DNA of 38,166 nt from Candidatus Heritagella gallinarum. GTDB taxonomy: Bacteria; Bacillota; Clostridia; Oscillospirales; Acutalibacteraceae. Of this stretch, positions 17,418 through 25,944 are shown piece by piece. The DNA is taken from assembly GCA_904394685.1 (NCBI GenBank), contig CAJFNK010000079.1:1-38166 (forward strand), read 5' to 3'. Made by a program: the position numbers and the translations under genes. The notes beneath the pieces are model-generated. The model did no database searches. It was given only the letters and a program-made list of their open reading frames with translations, and was not told the origin of the DNA. Position 1 is the first letter of the stretch. Every line of letters starts with the position of its first letter.

Positions 17418-17446
17418 AGTATAATATACTTATACCAAAATATCAA
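17418..17446 (-). promoter_or_regulatory. Promoter of the LacI gene
   Basis: On the minus strand TTGATA (17446-17441, 5/6), a 17-base spacer, and TATACT (17423-17418, 5/6). It overlaps the stop codon of the upstream GH13 gene and starts transcription about 50 bases before the LacI ATG. No operator-like sequence is visible in it, so a basal repressor supply independent of the GH13 promoter is expected. Confidence 0.72.
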
Positions 17447-19208
17447 ATATCATTTTTCACAGCCGAAACCTGCTGCATACAGATTCCACCCGGATGAACT
17501 GCCAGTCCCTCACAGTTTCTGGAGAAAACCAGTTTGCCAAGCGGCTTCCAGACAAATTCCTGTTGGCTGGCGTTCACCAGTATCTCCATGTGTGCGCCAT
17601 CCTCGTCTGTTTTAATCAGATGCAGGATTTCAGGAGTGTCCTGATGATAGAAAAAATGGAAATGCCGGCTTTTCATAGTCTGCTGCTTTCGCAGCGCAAT
17701 CAGATTGCGAACGGTGTCTATTCGAGTTTGATATTCTCCCTGTTCAATTTCCTGCCAGGGCATGCAGCGTCTGCAATCAGGGTCATGTCCGCCTTCCATA
17801 CCGATTTCGGTTCCATAAAAAATGCAAGGGCTTCCGGGCATCGCCATCAGCAGCGCCAGCTCCTGAAAGAACACATCTTCGTTTCCAGTTTTGTCCATCA
17901 GCCGATTGGTGTCGTGCGAATCGAGAAGGTTAAACAGAACGTCGTTTGTCTGCTGCATATACATGGAGTAGTGTTCATTGATATCCTGTTCAAAACGCTT
18001 GGCATCCCGTAAAGGTCCCTGAAAAAAGCGGTCGATACTGGAGGCCAGCGGATAGTTCATGACAGAATCAAATTCATCCCCACGAAGCCAGGTCATGGAA
18101 TCATTCCAGATCTCTCCCAGCAGATAAAAATCTTTTTTCAGGTTCTTGACACTCCGGCGCAATTGCTTGCAGAAGGTGTGCGATAATTCGTTCGCCACAT
18201 CCAGACGCAGCCCGTCAATATCATAATTGCGAATCCAGTCTGTTACCACTTCGAGGAGGTATCTTCTAACCTCTGGGTGGTTGGCGTTGAGCTTTGGCAT
18301 CATATTGGTAAAGCCAAAGGTGTAGTAATCGCCGTGGTGAGTGTCGGGGGTTTCTGCGTCAAAGGGCCAGCGGTTAATCATAAACCAGTCTGCAAATGCG
18401 GATGAACGCCCCTTTTCCAGAACATCTTTCCAGGCAAAAAAATCTTTTCCGCAGTGGTTGAATACACCGTCCAGCATTACACGCATTCCCCGTTTGTGCG
18501 CTTCCTGCACCAATGTTTGCATAACATGATGATCCCCAAAATGAGGGTCGATCTGAGTATAGTCGGTGGTATCGTATTTATGGGCACTGGAAGATGCAAA
18601 AATAGGGGTCAAATAAAGGCCAGTAATCCCCAACTGCTGCAAATAATCCAGTTTCTGGATGATTCCCTGCAAATCTCCACCAAAAAATTCTTCGTTTGTC
18701 ACTTTCCGGCTTTCCCATTTTTGGACAGGAGAGGGATCATTTTCACTGCACCCATTGCAGAACCGTTCGGGAAAAATCTGATACCAAACCGTATCATTTA
18801 CCCATGCTGGTGTTTCGTTGATGTCAGCAGGATTCATCCAGGGAAAACAAAATCCGCTGGCCTGATGGTAAGCAATTTTCAATTCTTCTTCTGTAAAAAA
18901 TCCATTTTATAATAGATTTTTTGGTTTTCTGCAGCCAGTTCAAAATAATATTTGCATCTTTTATATGGCGGTTTTACTACGATATTCCAGATATAGTGGA
19001 GAGGGAGTTCTTTGCGAAATGATACCGTCTGCCTTTCTCCATGCCATTCCCAGTTTCCACCCAGAATCCTGCCGTCAAAAGGGTCTCCCACATATAGGGA
19101 AACCGCTTCCACGTCTTTTCCTGTCCGCAGACAAATCATTAATTCATCTTGATTCAAGGGGTAACACTCGTTATCTTTTACTTTGTGGCTTACTGCTGCC
19201 AGATTCAT
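17443..19208 (-). pseudogene. Second GH13_20 neopullulanase-like gene, split by a frame change
   Basis: Two abutting reading frames together make one GH13_20 enzyme. The first (ATG 19208, GGAGG site 6 bases upstream, stop at 18879) encodes the N-terminal CBM34-like beta domain. The second (from about 18882 to 17443) encodes the barrel, with TPAWVNDTVWYQIFPERF and the catalytic motifs DGLRLDVANE, LLGEIWND and LLDSHDTNR, all intact. Adding one T to the run of six T at 18900-18895 joins them as MDFFTEEELKIAYHQ, giving about 588 residues, close to the 601 of the intact paralogue at 11602. The second frame has only a TTG start overlapping the first frame's stop. Alternatives are a homopolymer sequencing error, a true pseudogene, or programmed -1 frameshifting at U UUU UUA. 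Confidence 0.85.
18894..18900 (-). other. U UUU UUA slippery heptamer at the frame junction
   Basis: On the minus strand the zero frame reads GAT TTT TTA CAG, so the heptamer TTTTTTA is in the X XXY YYZ phase needed for -1 slippage. A -1 shift continues directly into the barrel-domain frame (ACA GAA GAA GAA TTG). No strong downstream hairpin or upstream SD-like enhancer is obvious. A lost T in a seven-T run would create the same heptamer by chance. Confidence 0.45.
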
Positions 19209-19265
19209 CTTTATCCTCCATTCTCTTACACAAAGGCACATTAATGTATTTATGGTAAACATCAA

Positions 19266-19281
19266 CTTATGCGTTTAAGTT
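19266..19281 (-). promoter_or_regulatory. Operator of the LacI-family regulator, copy 2
   Basis: The minus strand reads ACTTAAACGCATAAGT, identical over all 16 bases to the site at 3206-3221. It lies between the promoter hexamers near 19290-19317 and the start codon of the second GH13 gene at 19208, in the same place relative to the promoter as copy 1. Confidence 0.75.
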
Positions 19282-19288
19282 AAATATA

Positions 19289-19317
19289 ATGCTACTATAA
19301 TTTTGTATAAATGTCAA
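19289..19317 (-). promoter_or_regulatory. Promoter of the second GH13 / LacI unit
   Basis: Minus strand TTGACA at 19317-19312 (6/6). At 17 bases the -10 is TAGCAT (19294-19289, 4/6); a better-looking TATATT lies 6 bases further on (19288-19283), next to the operator. The sequence resembles the promoter at 3170 (shared TTGACATT, GTAG and TATATTT elements), so both were probably derived from one ancestral regulatory region. Confidence 0.65.
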
Positions 19318-19349
19318 TATGCCTATATCAATTCATATCATCAAGATCA

Positions 19350-19391
19350 ATAAAAAACAAAGACTGACAAAAGCCCAAGCTTTTGCCAGTC
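19350..19391 (-). terminator. Terminator of the former MATE-family gene
   Basis: Minus strand stem GACTGGCAAAAGC / GCTTTTGTCAGTC (13 pairs including one G-T, arms 19391-19379 and 19374-19362, loop of 4) followed by TTTGTTTTTTATTG. It lies about 65 bases after the MATE remnant's stop, and so survived the damage to that gene. Confidence 0.8.
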
Positions 19392-19456
19392 CCGTAGCCG
19401 TTGTATTACCAATATGTTGTACTATCATGTGCCTTTTCTCAAAAAATGGCCGCTTA

Positions 19457-19801
19457 TCATCTTTGAGAAATTGCCATTTTCCCACGAGAGGTTTCTTTGT
19501 GTATACAGAAAATCGAGAGAATCAGGGTGATAAGTTCTGCAAAGGGGATAGCAAGCCAAAGCCCATCCAGCTGGAAAAGGGCGGTCATCAGGAAAATCCC
19601 CAGCAAAATAAAAACAAAGGTGCGTGAAAAGGAAATGAAAGCCGATGTTTTTCCATCCGAAAGGGCGGTAAACATTCCTGAAGCAAAAATATTAATCCCC
19701 GAAAACAGAAACGAGAAGGAGAACAGGGCCATTCCACGGCAAATCAGGTCATAGGCCAGCGTCCCTTTTTGCGAGAAGGCGGCGGTGCTGATGCTTTCCG
19801 A
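19457..19801 (-). pseudogene. 3' remnant of a MATE-family multidrug transporter gene
   Basis: About 110 codons that match the last part of MATE (NorM/DinF-like) efflux proteins: RGMALFSFSFLFSGINIFASGMFTALSDGKTSAFISFSRTF in continuous frame (cited here in pieces: SFLFSGINIFASG, FTALSDGKTSAF), then the last two membrane segments and a basic tail. Full MATE proteins have about 450 residues and 12 helices; the first three quarters are missing. The frame stays open upstream to about 19822 but similarity fades near 19800, where the opposite-strand MerR remnant begins. The intact terminator downstream shows the orientation of the original gene. It is unlikely to be functional. Confidence 0.75.
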
Positions 19802-20204
19802 CAGGATGAAATCTGCTGATGATTATGAAATGACGATGATGATCGGACGTCTGTTCCACAAGGCGATGGATACACCATGCAGGCAGATTTCCGGCATGAT
19901 TCATCGAACTGGGGATTTTCGTGCCGGAAGATATAACGATGCTACCTGGTTTTATTTATGCCCGTTGGTGCGCCTTCGTGGAGAAAATGTGCTGCTCAGG
20001 CCGGAGGGAGAGTATCTCAGCCTGTATCATCAGGGTGGATATGATACGCTGGAACAGGCGTATCGAAAGCTGATGCAGGAAGCCGAAAGGCAGGGGGTAG
20101 AGCTGGGAGAATATGTGTTTGAGGAAACCATCATCGGCGATTGGGCGGTAAAAAGCAGCGAAGAATATGTTACCCGTGTTTTTGCCAGGATAGAGAACGG
20201 CTGA
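19785..20204 (+). pseudogene. C-terminal effector domain of a MerR-type regulator, DNA-binding part missing
   Basis: A 139-codon frame corresponding to the GyrI-like/effector-binding domain of MerR-family multidrug regulators: WFYLCPLVRLRGENV, then the typical GEYLSLYHQGGYDTLEQAY and EYVFEETIIGDW...EEYVTRVFARIENG ending. No helix-turn-helix or coiled-coil precedes it; upstream the frame meets a stop at 19752. It has no ribosome site. A MerR regulator divergent from a MATE pump is a usual arrangement, and both here lack their 5' ends at the same point, so one deletion around 19795-19815 removed the shared promoter region and both N-termini. A stand-alone GyrI-like protein is possible but less likely. 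Confidence 0.65.
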
Positions 20205-20243
20205 ACGCTTTCCCGATTCCATAGAAATGATTTTGTGAAAGGC

Positions 20244-20271
20244 TTTACATTTTTAAAATGGATGGTATGAT
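20244..20271 (+). promoter_or_regulatory. Promoter of the serine hydrolase / GH32 unit
   Basis: TTTACA (20244-20249, 5/6), a 16-base spacer, and TATGAT (20266-20271, 5/6), about 50 bases before the start codon at 20323. No copy of the 16-base LacI operator is found here, so this unit appears to be controlled separately. Confidence 0.6.
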
Positions 20272-20322
20272 AAAACAAGAGAGTTATTAAATTTCCCTTA
20301 TTTATAGAAAGGCGGAGTTGGT

Positions 20323-21795
20323 ATGAGTTTTGAACGGGTAACGCCGGAATCGGTGGGGATCCACTCCAAGGCAATTACAGATTTTTTGCGTTCTTTGGAA
20401 GAAAAAGGAATGGAAGCGCACAGCCTGATGATTTTGCGTCACGGGAAGGTGTGCGCCGAAGGATGGTGGAAGCCGTATGCCCCGGAGATTTTGCATCCAG
20501 TCTTTTCTTTTAGTAAAGCGTTGACCTCTACGGCTATTGGCTTTGCTGAACAGGAAGGCTTGCTTTCATTGGAGGAGCATATTGTTGATCTGTTCCCGGA
20601 CATGCTGCCGGAATTTGTATCGGATAACCTGAAAAAGATGACCGTTTTCCATTTGCTTACCATGAGCTGCGGGCATGATACCGAAGATGATTCCCGTGAC
20701 CGTGTGGACTGGATTCGTCGCTTTCTGGCACATCCGGTGGTACACGAGCCGGGCAGCTATTTTCTATACAATACCGAGGGGACTAATTTGCTGGCGGCTA
20801 TCCTGTATCGCAAAACCGGATGCCAGCTGGTAGAATACTTGCGCCCACGCCTGTTTGAACCGTTGGGAATCAGCGGGATTTCCTGCATCAAGCTGTCGGA
20901 TGGAACCGACATGGGCGGCGGCGGTTTCCGACTCCACACGGAAGATATGGCACGGTTTATTCAGTTTGTGCTAAACCGGGGAAGCTGGGAAGGCCGTCAA
21001 CTTTTGCGGGCTGACTGGTTTGACCGAGCCACTGCCAAACAGGTGGAAACCTATGGGGCTAAAGACTGGGGGCAGGGGTATGGATTTAAGTTCTGGCGCT
21101 GTATGCCCGCTGGGGTGTTCCGTGCAGACGGGGCTTTTGGCCAGTATGGCGTAGTGCTTCCCCGTCAGGATGCAGCCATCATCATGACAAGCGCCGTGGA
21201 TATGATGCAGGAAATTCTGGATTCTATCTGGGAGCATCTGCTGCCCGGTATGGAGGATGCCCCGTTGGACGAGAATTTTGCTGCACTGCACAGCCTGCGA
21301 TATCGCTTGGAGCATCTCGAAATCCATCCGTTCCCGGCAAACCGGAGCGATTCCTGTGCGGCGATGTTTGGCGATAAACACTATGTGGCGCAAGGGGAGA
21401 GCTGTGGGTTTGACTGTCTGATTGGCGGCGCACGTTTTCCGGTGCAGAAGGAATCACCTGCACTGGAATCCCTTTCTTTTGCGTTTTTGCCTAGAGAAGC
21501 TCGCTTGACTTTGAAACAGGGCGGCGTGGAATACAGTTTGCCGGTGGGAATGGATGGCCATTTCCGCACAGCCGAAACCCCACTGGGCACCTTCTCCTCA
21601 CAGGCCAGATGGCGCAGTATGGGGGTATTGGAACTGGAAATCCGCCGTTTAGAGATCAGCATTGCCGGCGCACGTCTGCTGTTGCGTTTCTCTCAAGATG
21701 GGAGCATGACATTGGAGCGGGAAAGTATCATGGTGGTAAACAGCCCGCTTGATCCTACACCACCGGTAACTTTGATACGCTTCCAGCAGGTCTGA
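20323..21795 (+). CDS. Serine hydrolase, class C beta-lactamase-like family
   Basis: A 490-residue protein of the beta-lactamase/penicillin-binding-like superfamily (PF00144). The SxxK catalytic motif is Ser62-Phe-Ser-Lys65 in PVFSFSKALTSTAIGFAEQEG; the second-motif Tyr is probably in YFLYNTEGTNLLAAIL. A C-terminal all-beta domain of about 150 residues follows the hydrolase domain. No signal peptide or membrane segment is present, so a cytoplasmic esterase or amidase-like role is more likely than beta-lactam hydrolysis or wall remodelling. ATG 20323 has AAAGGCGGAG upstream. It is 62 bases ahead of the GH32 gene in the same direction with no terminator between, so the two are probably co-transcribed. 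Confidence 0.88.
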   Translation: MSFERVTPESVGIHSKAITDFLRSLEEKGMEAHSLMILRHGKVCAEGWWKPYAPEILHPVFSFSKALTSTAIGFAEQEGLLSLEEHIVDLFPDMLPEFVSDNLKKMTVFHLLTMSCGHDTEDDSRDRVDWIRRFLAHPVVHEPGSYFLYNTEGTNLLAAILYRKTGCQLVEYLRPRLFEPLGISGISCIKLSDGTDMGGGGFRLHTEDMARFIQFVLNRGSWEGRQLLRADWFDRATAKQVETYGAKDWGQGYGFKFWRCMPAGVFRADGAFGQYGVVLPRQDAAIIMTSAVDMMQEILDSIWEHLLPGMEDAPLDENFAALHSLRYRLEHLEIHPFPANRSDSCAAMFGDKHYVAQGESCGFDCLIGGARFPVQKESPALESLSFAFLPREARLTLKQGGVEYSLPVGMDGHFRTAETPLGTFSSQARWRSMGVLELEIRRLEISIAGARLLLRFSQDGSMTLERESIMVVNSPLDPTPPVTLIRFQQV

Positions 21796-21857
21796 AATTG
21801 GAAATAGCAAAATCAAATATATAAAGTACAAAAGAAAATTTGAAAGGAGTCCTGTCC

Positions 21858-23225
21858 ATGAGCCAGCCAGCACCAAGAGCGTTTCGTCCCAAAATCCATT
21901 TTACCGCCCCATCGATGTGGCTGAATGACCCTAATGGCCTGTGTTACGAAAATGGGAAGTACCATCTGTATTATCAACACTATCCCGACGATACGGTTTG
22001 GGGGCCTATGCATTGGGGACATGCAGTTTCCGGAGACCTTTTGCACTGGGAGCATTGCCCGATCGCCATGTATCCCGACGAGCTGGGAATGATTTTCAGT
22101 GGAAGTGCTGTAATCGATGAGGAAAATGTCAGCGGCTTCGGCACAGACGGAAAAACACCCATGGTGATTTTTTATACCAGCCACGGCGACAAAGAGCGTC
22201 AAAGCATGGCATACAGTCTGGATGGCGGGATGACCTTTACCCGGTATCCCGGCAATCCTATCCTTGAAAACCCCGGAATCAACGATTATCGTGACCCCAA
22301 AGTGTTCCGAAATCCGGTAAAAGGCGGGTTCAGCATGGTAGTTTCCGCTTTTGACCGTGCCATGATCTACCACTCCACCGACTTGAAACACTGGGAGAAA
22401 ACCGGCGAATTTGGCCCGGTGGCTGAGTTTGCGGGAGAACGGTATCTCTGGGAATGTCCGGATCTTTTCCCGCTGAAAACCGAAACCGGAGAAAAGTGGG
22501 TGTTTCTCCTCAGTGTCGTCTACCCAGAGAATATCGGGATTCATCGTACCTGCTATTTTATAGGGCAGTTTGACGGGGATACCTTTATTAGGGAACCGGG
22601 TGCCCCCATGGAGCTGCTGGACGGCGGCCCGGATTTTTATGCCGGTTCTACCTATTGGGGAACGCCGCAGCGGTTGTTTATTGCATGGGAAGCGGCGCCT
22701 TCCTATGCTGGGGCGTTGCCTACCGGGGAATATTGCGGACAGATGACCCTTGCGAGAACCCTGACCCTGAAAAGCACGCCTGCCGGCGATAAGGTGGCGT
22801 CCAAGCCGGTTGGTATTGAAAAAGCGCTGGATGGAGCGGATTTGGGCGGAGAAACCCTGCCGGGAGAATGTTTTGTCCTTCGGGTTTGCGGAGAAGGAGA
22901 AGGTTCGGTGACCCTGTATAATCAGGAAGGGGAGCAGGTGGTGTTTGGAGTTGATTCCAGCAATCATTTTTATGTAGACCGCAGCCGTTCTACGGTGCTT
23001 TCGATCAGTGAAACGTATGAAAGGCAGGTAAACCAGTATGTCAGCCTACCCCGTTTTGAGCAGGGAGCCTGGCAGATTGACGGCGTTTTTGATATCAGTT
23101 CGCTGGAGCTTTTTGGCGATCAGGGAACCCGCTGCCTGACCAATCTGTTATTCCCAAAACAGCCTTATACCAGCTGCAAGACACAGGGAAACGTGCAGGT
23201 TTTCTTTGGGGATTTGTCTGAATAA
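21858..23225 (+). CDS. GH32 beta-fructosidase (sucrose/fructan hydrolase)
   Basis: A 455-residue glycoside hydrolase family 32 enzyme. The nucleophile is Asp24 in WLNDPNG, the transition-state residue is in YRDPKVF (RDP motif), and the acid/base Glu is in WECPDLFPL (EC motif). A five-blade propeller is followed by a C-terminal beta-sandwich ending near residue 450. There is no signal peptide, so it cuts imported sucrose, sucrose-6-phosphate or short fructans in the cytoplasm. ATG 21858 lies 8 bases after AAAGGAG; the frame upstream adds only six residues. It ends at a bidirectional terminator. The fructokinase-like enzyme at 1792 could take up the released fructose, although they are 20 kb apart. 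Confidence 0.94.
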   Translation: MSQPAPRAFRPKIHFTAPSMWLNDPNGLCYENGKYHLYYQHYPDDTVWGPMHWGHAVSGDLLHWEHCPIAMYPDELGMIFSGSAVIDEENVSGFGTDGKTPMVIFYTSHGDKERQSMAYSLDGGMTFTRYPGNPILENPGINDYRDPKVFRNPVKGGFSMVVSAFDRAMIYHSTDLKHWEKTGEFGPVAEFAGERYLWECPDLFPLKTETGEKWVFLLSVVYPENIGIHRTCYFIGQFDGDTFIREPGAPMELLDGGPDFYAGSTYWGTPQRLFIAWEAAPSYAGALPTGEYCGQMTLARTLTLKSTPAGDKVASKPVGIEKALDGADLGGETLPGECFVLRVCGEGEGSVTLYNQEGEQVVFGVDSSNHFYVDRSRSTVLSISETYERQVNQYVSLPRFEQGAWQIDGVFDISSLELFGDQGTRCLTNLLFPKQPYTSCKTQGNVQVFFGDLSE

Positions 23226-23257
23226 GAAACAGATTTTATAAACTGATGAGAATTAAA

Positions 23258-23298
23258 AAACCTCCTGGCCATAGGTGGCCAGGAGGTTTCAATTTTTG
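23258..23298. terminator. Bidirectional terminator between GH32 and the flippase gene
   Basis: A perfect stem of 13-14 pairs (arms 23258-23271 and 23276-23289, core CCTCCTGGCC) with T-rich flanks on both sides: CAATTTTTG on the plus strand and TTTTTTAATT on the minus strand. The genes on either side converge on it. Confidence 0.92.
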
Positions 23299-23335
23299 AT
23301 GAGTTAAAATGAAAGTTGCCTTATTCCAATGCTTG

Positions 23336-24748
23336 TCATGCCCGTTTGCTACGCTGCCTGTTGGGGAGAATTTTTTTGACCGCAGCCAGTAGCCCGCCGA
23401 TATTCAACAGACAAATCAGCAGAGTAAAGGCAATTTCAATCGGAATCCAGTACGGAACTTCAAACAGCATAATAAAAGCCTGTGCTAACAGCAAAATTGT
23501 ATTGAGCAATAAACGGAGCGCTCCCAGACGCATATGAATAAAGCGTTTGGTATCATACGCCCGCAGCAGGAACACGACAAAATAACTGGCAAACATGGCA
23601 AAGGCAGCACCATTTCCGCCATAATAGGAAATCAGAATAAAGCTGAGTGAAACATTGACGGCGGCGCCAACAGCGGTGGTGGCCAACGAAAGCACGCTCT
23701 TTTTGTTGACAATATAAACGGTACCCAAAAAAGTGACCATACAGGAATACACCGTAGCCACCGAGAGCAGGGGAATATATTGCCAGGAATCATAGTAGGA
23801 GTCTGCTACCATGATTTTGGTGATCACTTTGGCAAACAGGATTAGGAAAGAACCCACAATAAACACGAGGGAACTGAGGCTGCGGAACACCTGTGTAAAG
23901 AAACGTGCCCGGCCTTTTTCTTCTGAAATGGCCGACATCTGCCAGGCGTTCATAAAAATGGTGGAAATCAGAATAATCACAGAGGGCCATTTATAGGCGG
24001 CGGCATAAAGGCCGTTTACAGCAGTTCCGTCTTCCATCACAGCCGTGATGATATAGCGGGAAGAAACCGTTGTCACCCACCAGAAAACTGTGTTGGGAAT
24101 CATGGGGATAGAATAGCGGAGCATCTCTCCCCAAGTGGAGCTTTTCCGCAGGCGGGATGGGCGGAAGTATTGAAGAATCCGTCCATTATAGAGAAGAAAG
24201 AGGCAGGAGCATCCATCGGCGCATACAATTGCCGCCAGATATCCTACCACGCCCCACTGAAACCACAGCAAAAAAGCAATGTTAAAAATCAGGGTGAGGG
24301 CAGTGCTGAAAATGCCATCCACCGCATACAGCTTGATGTGTCCTTTGGCTCTGACGAATTGCTGGAACAGCAGGCGCAGAGAAGATGTCATCACAAAAAC
24401 ACAAAGCAGAGTGGTATAATCATCTAGTCCGGGGATCAATTTCAGCAGTGGGTAACAGAGGAAAAGCAGTACAAAACCGCCCAGCAGTGTGACAACTCCT
24501 ACTGTGAGAACCTCGGAGTTCCTGACCCGGCGATCCAGACCAAACCGGATCACTGCATCTGTAATGCCAAAGCTCACCAGCGGCACCAACAGGTTGGCGC
24601 TTTGCTGAAGCAGGTCGGAGATACCATACTCCGCATCTGTGAGCACATGGGTATACAGAGGCATTAGGAAAAAGACCAGAATTTTAGAGCCAAAAGTACC
24701 CAGTGCGAAAATCAGGGTATTTGAAAAAAGTCGTTTGTATTTATCCAT
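23336..24748 (-). CDS. Oligosaccharide flippase / polysaccharide biosynthesis membrane protein
   Basis: A 470-residue polytopic protein of the MOP superfamily (Wzx/RfbX-like, PF01943/PF13440 type), which moves lipid-linked oligosaccharides across the membrane. It has about 12-14 hydrophobic segments; the N-terminal region LIFALGTFGSKILVFFLMP and YTHVLTDAEYGISDLL are characteristic of the family. ATG 24748 follows a GGGGA site. It lies 60 bases downstream of uppP on the same strand with no terminator between, and ends at the shared hairpin at 23258-23298. The coupling with UppP suggests a role in undecaprenyl-linked surface glycan export, but no glycosyltransferase cluster is next to it, so the substrate is unknown. 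Confidence 0.9.
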   Translation of the reverse strand: MDKYKRLFSNTLIFALGTFGSKILVFFLMPLYTHVLTDAEYGISDLLQQSANLLVPLVSFGITDAVIRFGLDRRVRNSEVLTVGVVTLLGGFVLLFLCYPLLKLIPGLDDYTTLLCVFVMTSSLRLLFQQFVRAKGHIKLYAVDGIFSTALTLIFNIAFLLWFQWGVVGYLAAIVCADGCSCLFLLYNGRILQYFRPSRLRKSSTWGEMLRYSIPMIPNTVFWWVTTVSSRYIITAVMEDGTAVNGLYAAAYKWPSVIILISTIFMNAWQMSAISEEKGRARFFTQVFRSLSSLVFIVGSFLILFAKVITKIMVADSYYDSWQYIPLLSVATVYSCMVTFLGTVYIVNKKSVLSLATTAVGAAVNVSLSFILISYYGGNGAAFAMFASYFVVFLLRAYDTKRFIHMRLGALRLLLNTILLLAQAFIMLFEVPYWIPIEIAFTLLICLLNIGGLLAAVKKILPNRQRSKRA

Positions 24749-24808
24749 TATCATTCCCCATCATTCATATCCGTAATGTTTACATCCTTCCTGAGGGGAG
24801 CCCCTGTA

Positions 24809-25672
24809 TCAGGCAGGGACTACCGTTAGGACATTGCAGAAGAACAGCGCCAGAATGACCAGACCCAGTGCAATGCGATACCATCCAAAGGGACGGAAAT
24901 CATGCTTTTTGATAAAGCTCATGAACAGACGGATCACTAGAACAGAAACCAGGAAAGCCACTACCATACCGGTAAGAAGGATAATCAATTCGTTGGCGGT
25001 AAAGCCCAATCCGAATTCTTTGAAATATTTAAAGATTTTCAGAGCGCTGGCACCCAACATGGTGGGGATTGCAAGGAAGAAAGAAAATTCAGCGGCAATG
25101 TTGCGGGAGCAGCCCAGCAAAACAGCGCCCAAAATGGTGGCGCCAGAACGGGAGGTTCCGGGAATCATAGCAAGCGCCTGAAATAGGCCGATCAGCAAGA
25201 GCGTCTGCCCGTGCATCTGGCTGTAATTCTGGATTTTGGGACGGCGATGGCGGCCTTCCACCAGCAGGAAAAACACACCGTATACGATCAGCATGATGGC
25301 CACAGTTACCGCATTATACAGCTTTTCTTCGATCAGGTCGTCAAAGAGCAGTCCCAGCACCATAGCGGGGAGGGTGGCGAAAATCACTTTCAGCCACAAA
25401 GAAAGGGTCTGCTTTTTTTCGACAGTCGTTTTTTTCGGTGAAAAAGGATTCAACTTGTGGAAATACAGCACCAGTACGGCGAGAATGGAGCCAAACTGGA
25501 TCACCACAAGGAAAAGGTCGATAAAGGCTCTCCCGCCGGAAAACAGGTCGGGGTTCATAGGCCAGAAGGAATCAAACAGGATCATATGGCCGGTACTGCT
25601 GACCGGAAGCCACTCGGTGATTCCTTGAATAATTCCCAATAATATTGCTTTTAGTAACTCGATAAATTCCAA
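24809..25672 (-). CDS. uppP: Undecaprenyl-diphosphatase (UppP/BacA)
   Basis: A 287-residue integral membrane phosphatase that recycles undecaprenyl diphosphate to the monophosphate carrier used for peptidoglycan and surface polysaccharides. Both hallmark motifs are present: GITEWLPVSSTGHM at residues 18-31 with the catalytic Glu, and MIPGTSRSGATILGAVLLG (PGTSRSG loop) near residues 168-186. Length and about eight membrane helices match the family. It is the first gene of a two-gene unit with the flippase, driven by a promoter at 25783-25811 with a leader of about 100 bases. It may also contribute to bacitracin tolerance, as in other species. Confidence 0.96.
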   Translation of the reverse strand: MEFIELLKAILLGIIQGITEWLPVSSTGHMILFDSFWPMNPDLFSGGRAFIDLFLVVIQFGSILAVLVLYFHKLNPFSPKKTTVEKKQTLSLWLKVIFATLPAMVLGLLFDDLIEEKLYNAVTVAIMLIVYGVFFLLVEGRHRRPKIQNYSQMHGQTLLLIGLFQALAMIPGTSRSGATILGAVLLGCSRNIAAEFSFFLAIPTMLGASALKIFKYFKEFGLGFTANELIILLTGMVVAFLVSVLVIRLFMSFIKKHDFRPFGWYRIALGLVILALFFCNVLTVVPA

Positions 25673-25782
25673 AGCTCCATCTCCTTTACCGTTGCAGGTG
25701 CTGTTCGCTGAAAACAGACGTTAGCACAAAGAAACACCGGTGTACGGTGTTCCTTACAACAGTTTATGATTATAACTACTTA

Positions 25783-25811
25783 ATTATAACAGAAAAGGAG
25801 ATGGTTTCCAA
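25783..25811 (-). promoter_or_regulatory. Promoter of uppP and the flippase gene
   Basis: Minus strand TTGGAA (25811-25806), 17-base spacer, TATAAT (25788-25783, 6/6). The leader between it and the uppP start (about 100 bases) contains a small hairpin AACACCG/CGGTGTT at 25733-25751 without a T-run, so it is not a terminator. Nothing else is seen in this gap. Confidence 0.65.
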
Positions 25812-25883
25812 TCCATCAAGGGCAGTTCCGTATAAAAGAAACAAAATGTTTACAAACTGACACCCAAATAACAGGTGGTGATT

Positions 25884-25924
25884 CTTAAAAAGAAAAAACG
25901 CCCTTCCATTTTTGGAGGGGCGTT
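25884..25924 (-). terminator. Terminator of the GT4 glycosyltransferase gene
   Basis: Minus strand stem AACGCCCCTCC / GGAAGGGCGTT (11 pairs with one G-T, arms 25924-25914 and 25907-25897) followed by TTTTTCTTTTTAAG. It begins 20 bases after the gene's stop codon. Confidence 0.88.
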
Positions 25925-25944
25925 GTACAACTTGCCAGAAAAGA

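Noticed and set aside
25690-25780. A riboswitch or attenuator in the uppP leader
   Set aside because: The AACACCG/CGGTGTT hairpin is short, has no T-run and no alternative pairing that could form a terminator.
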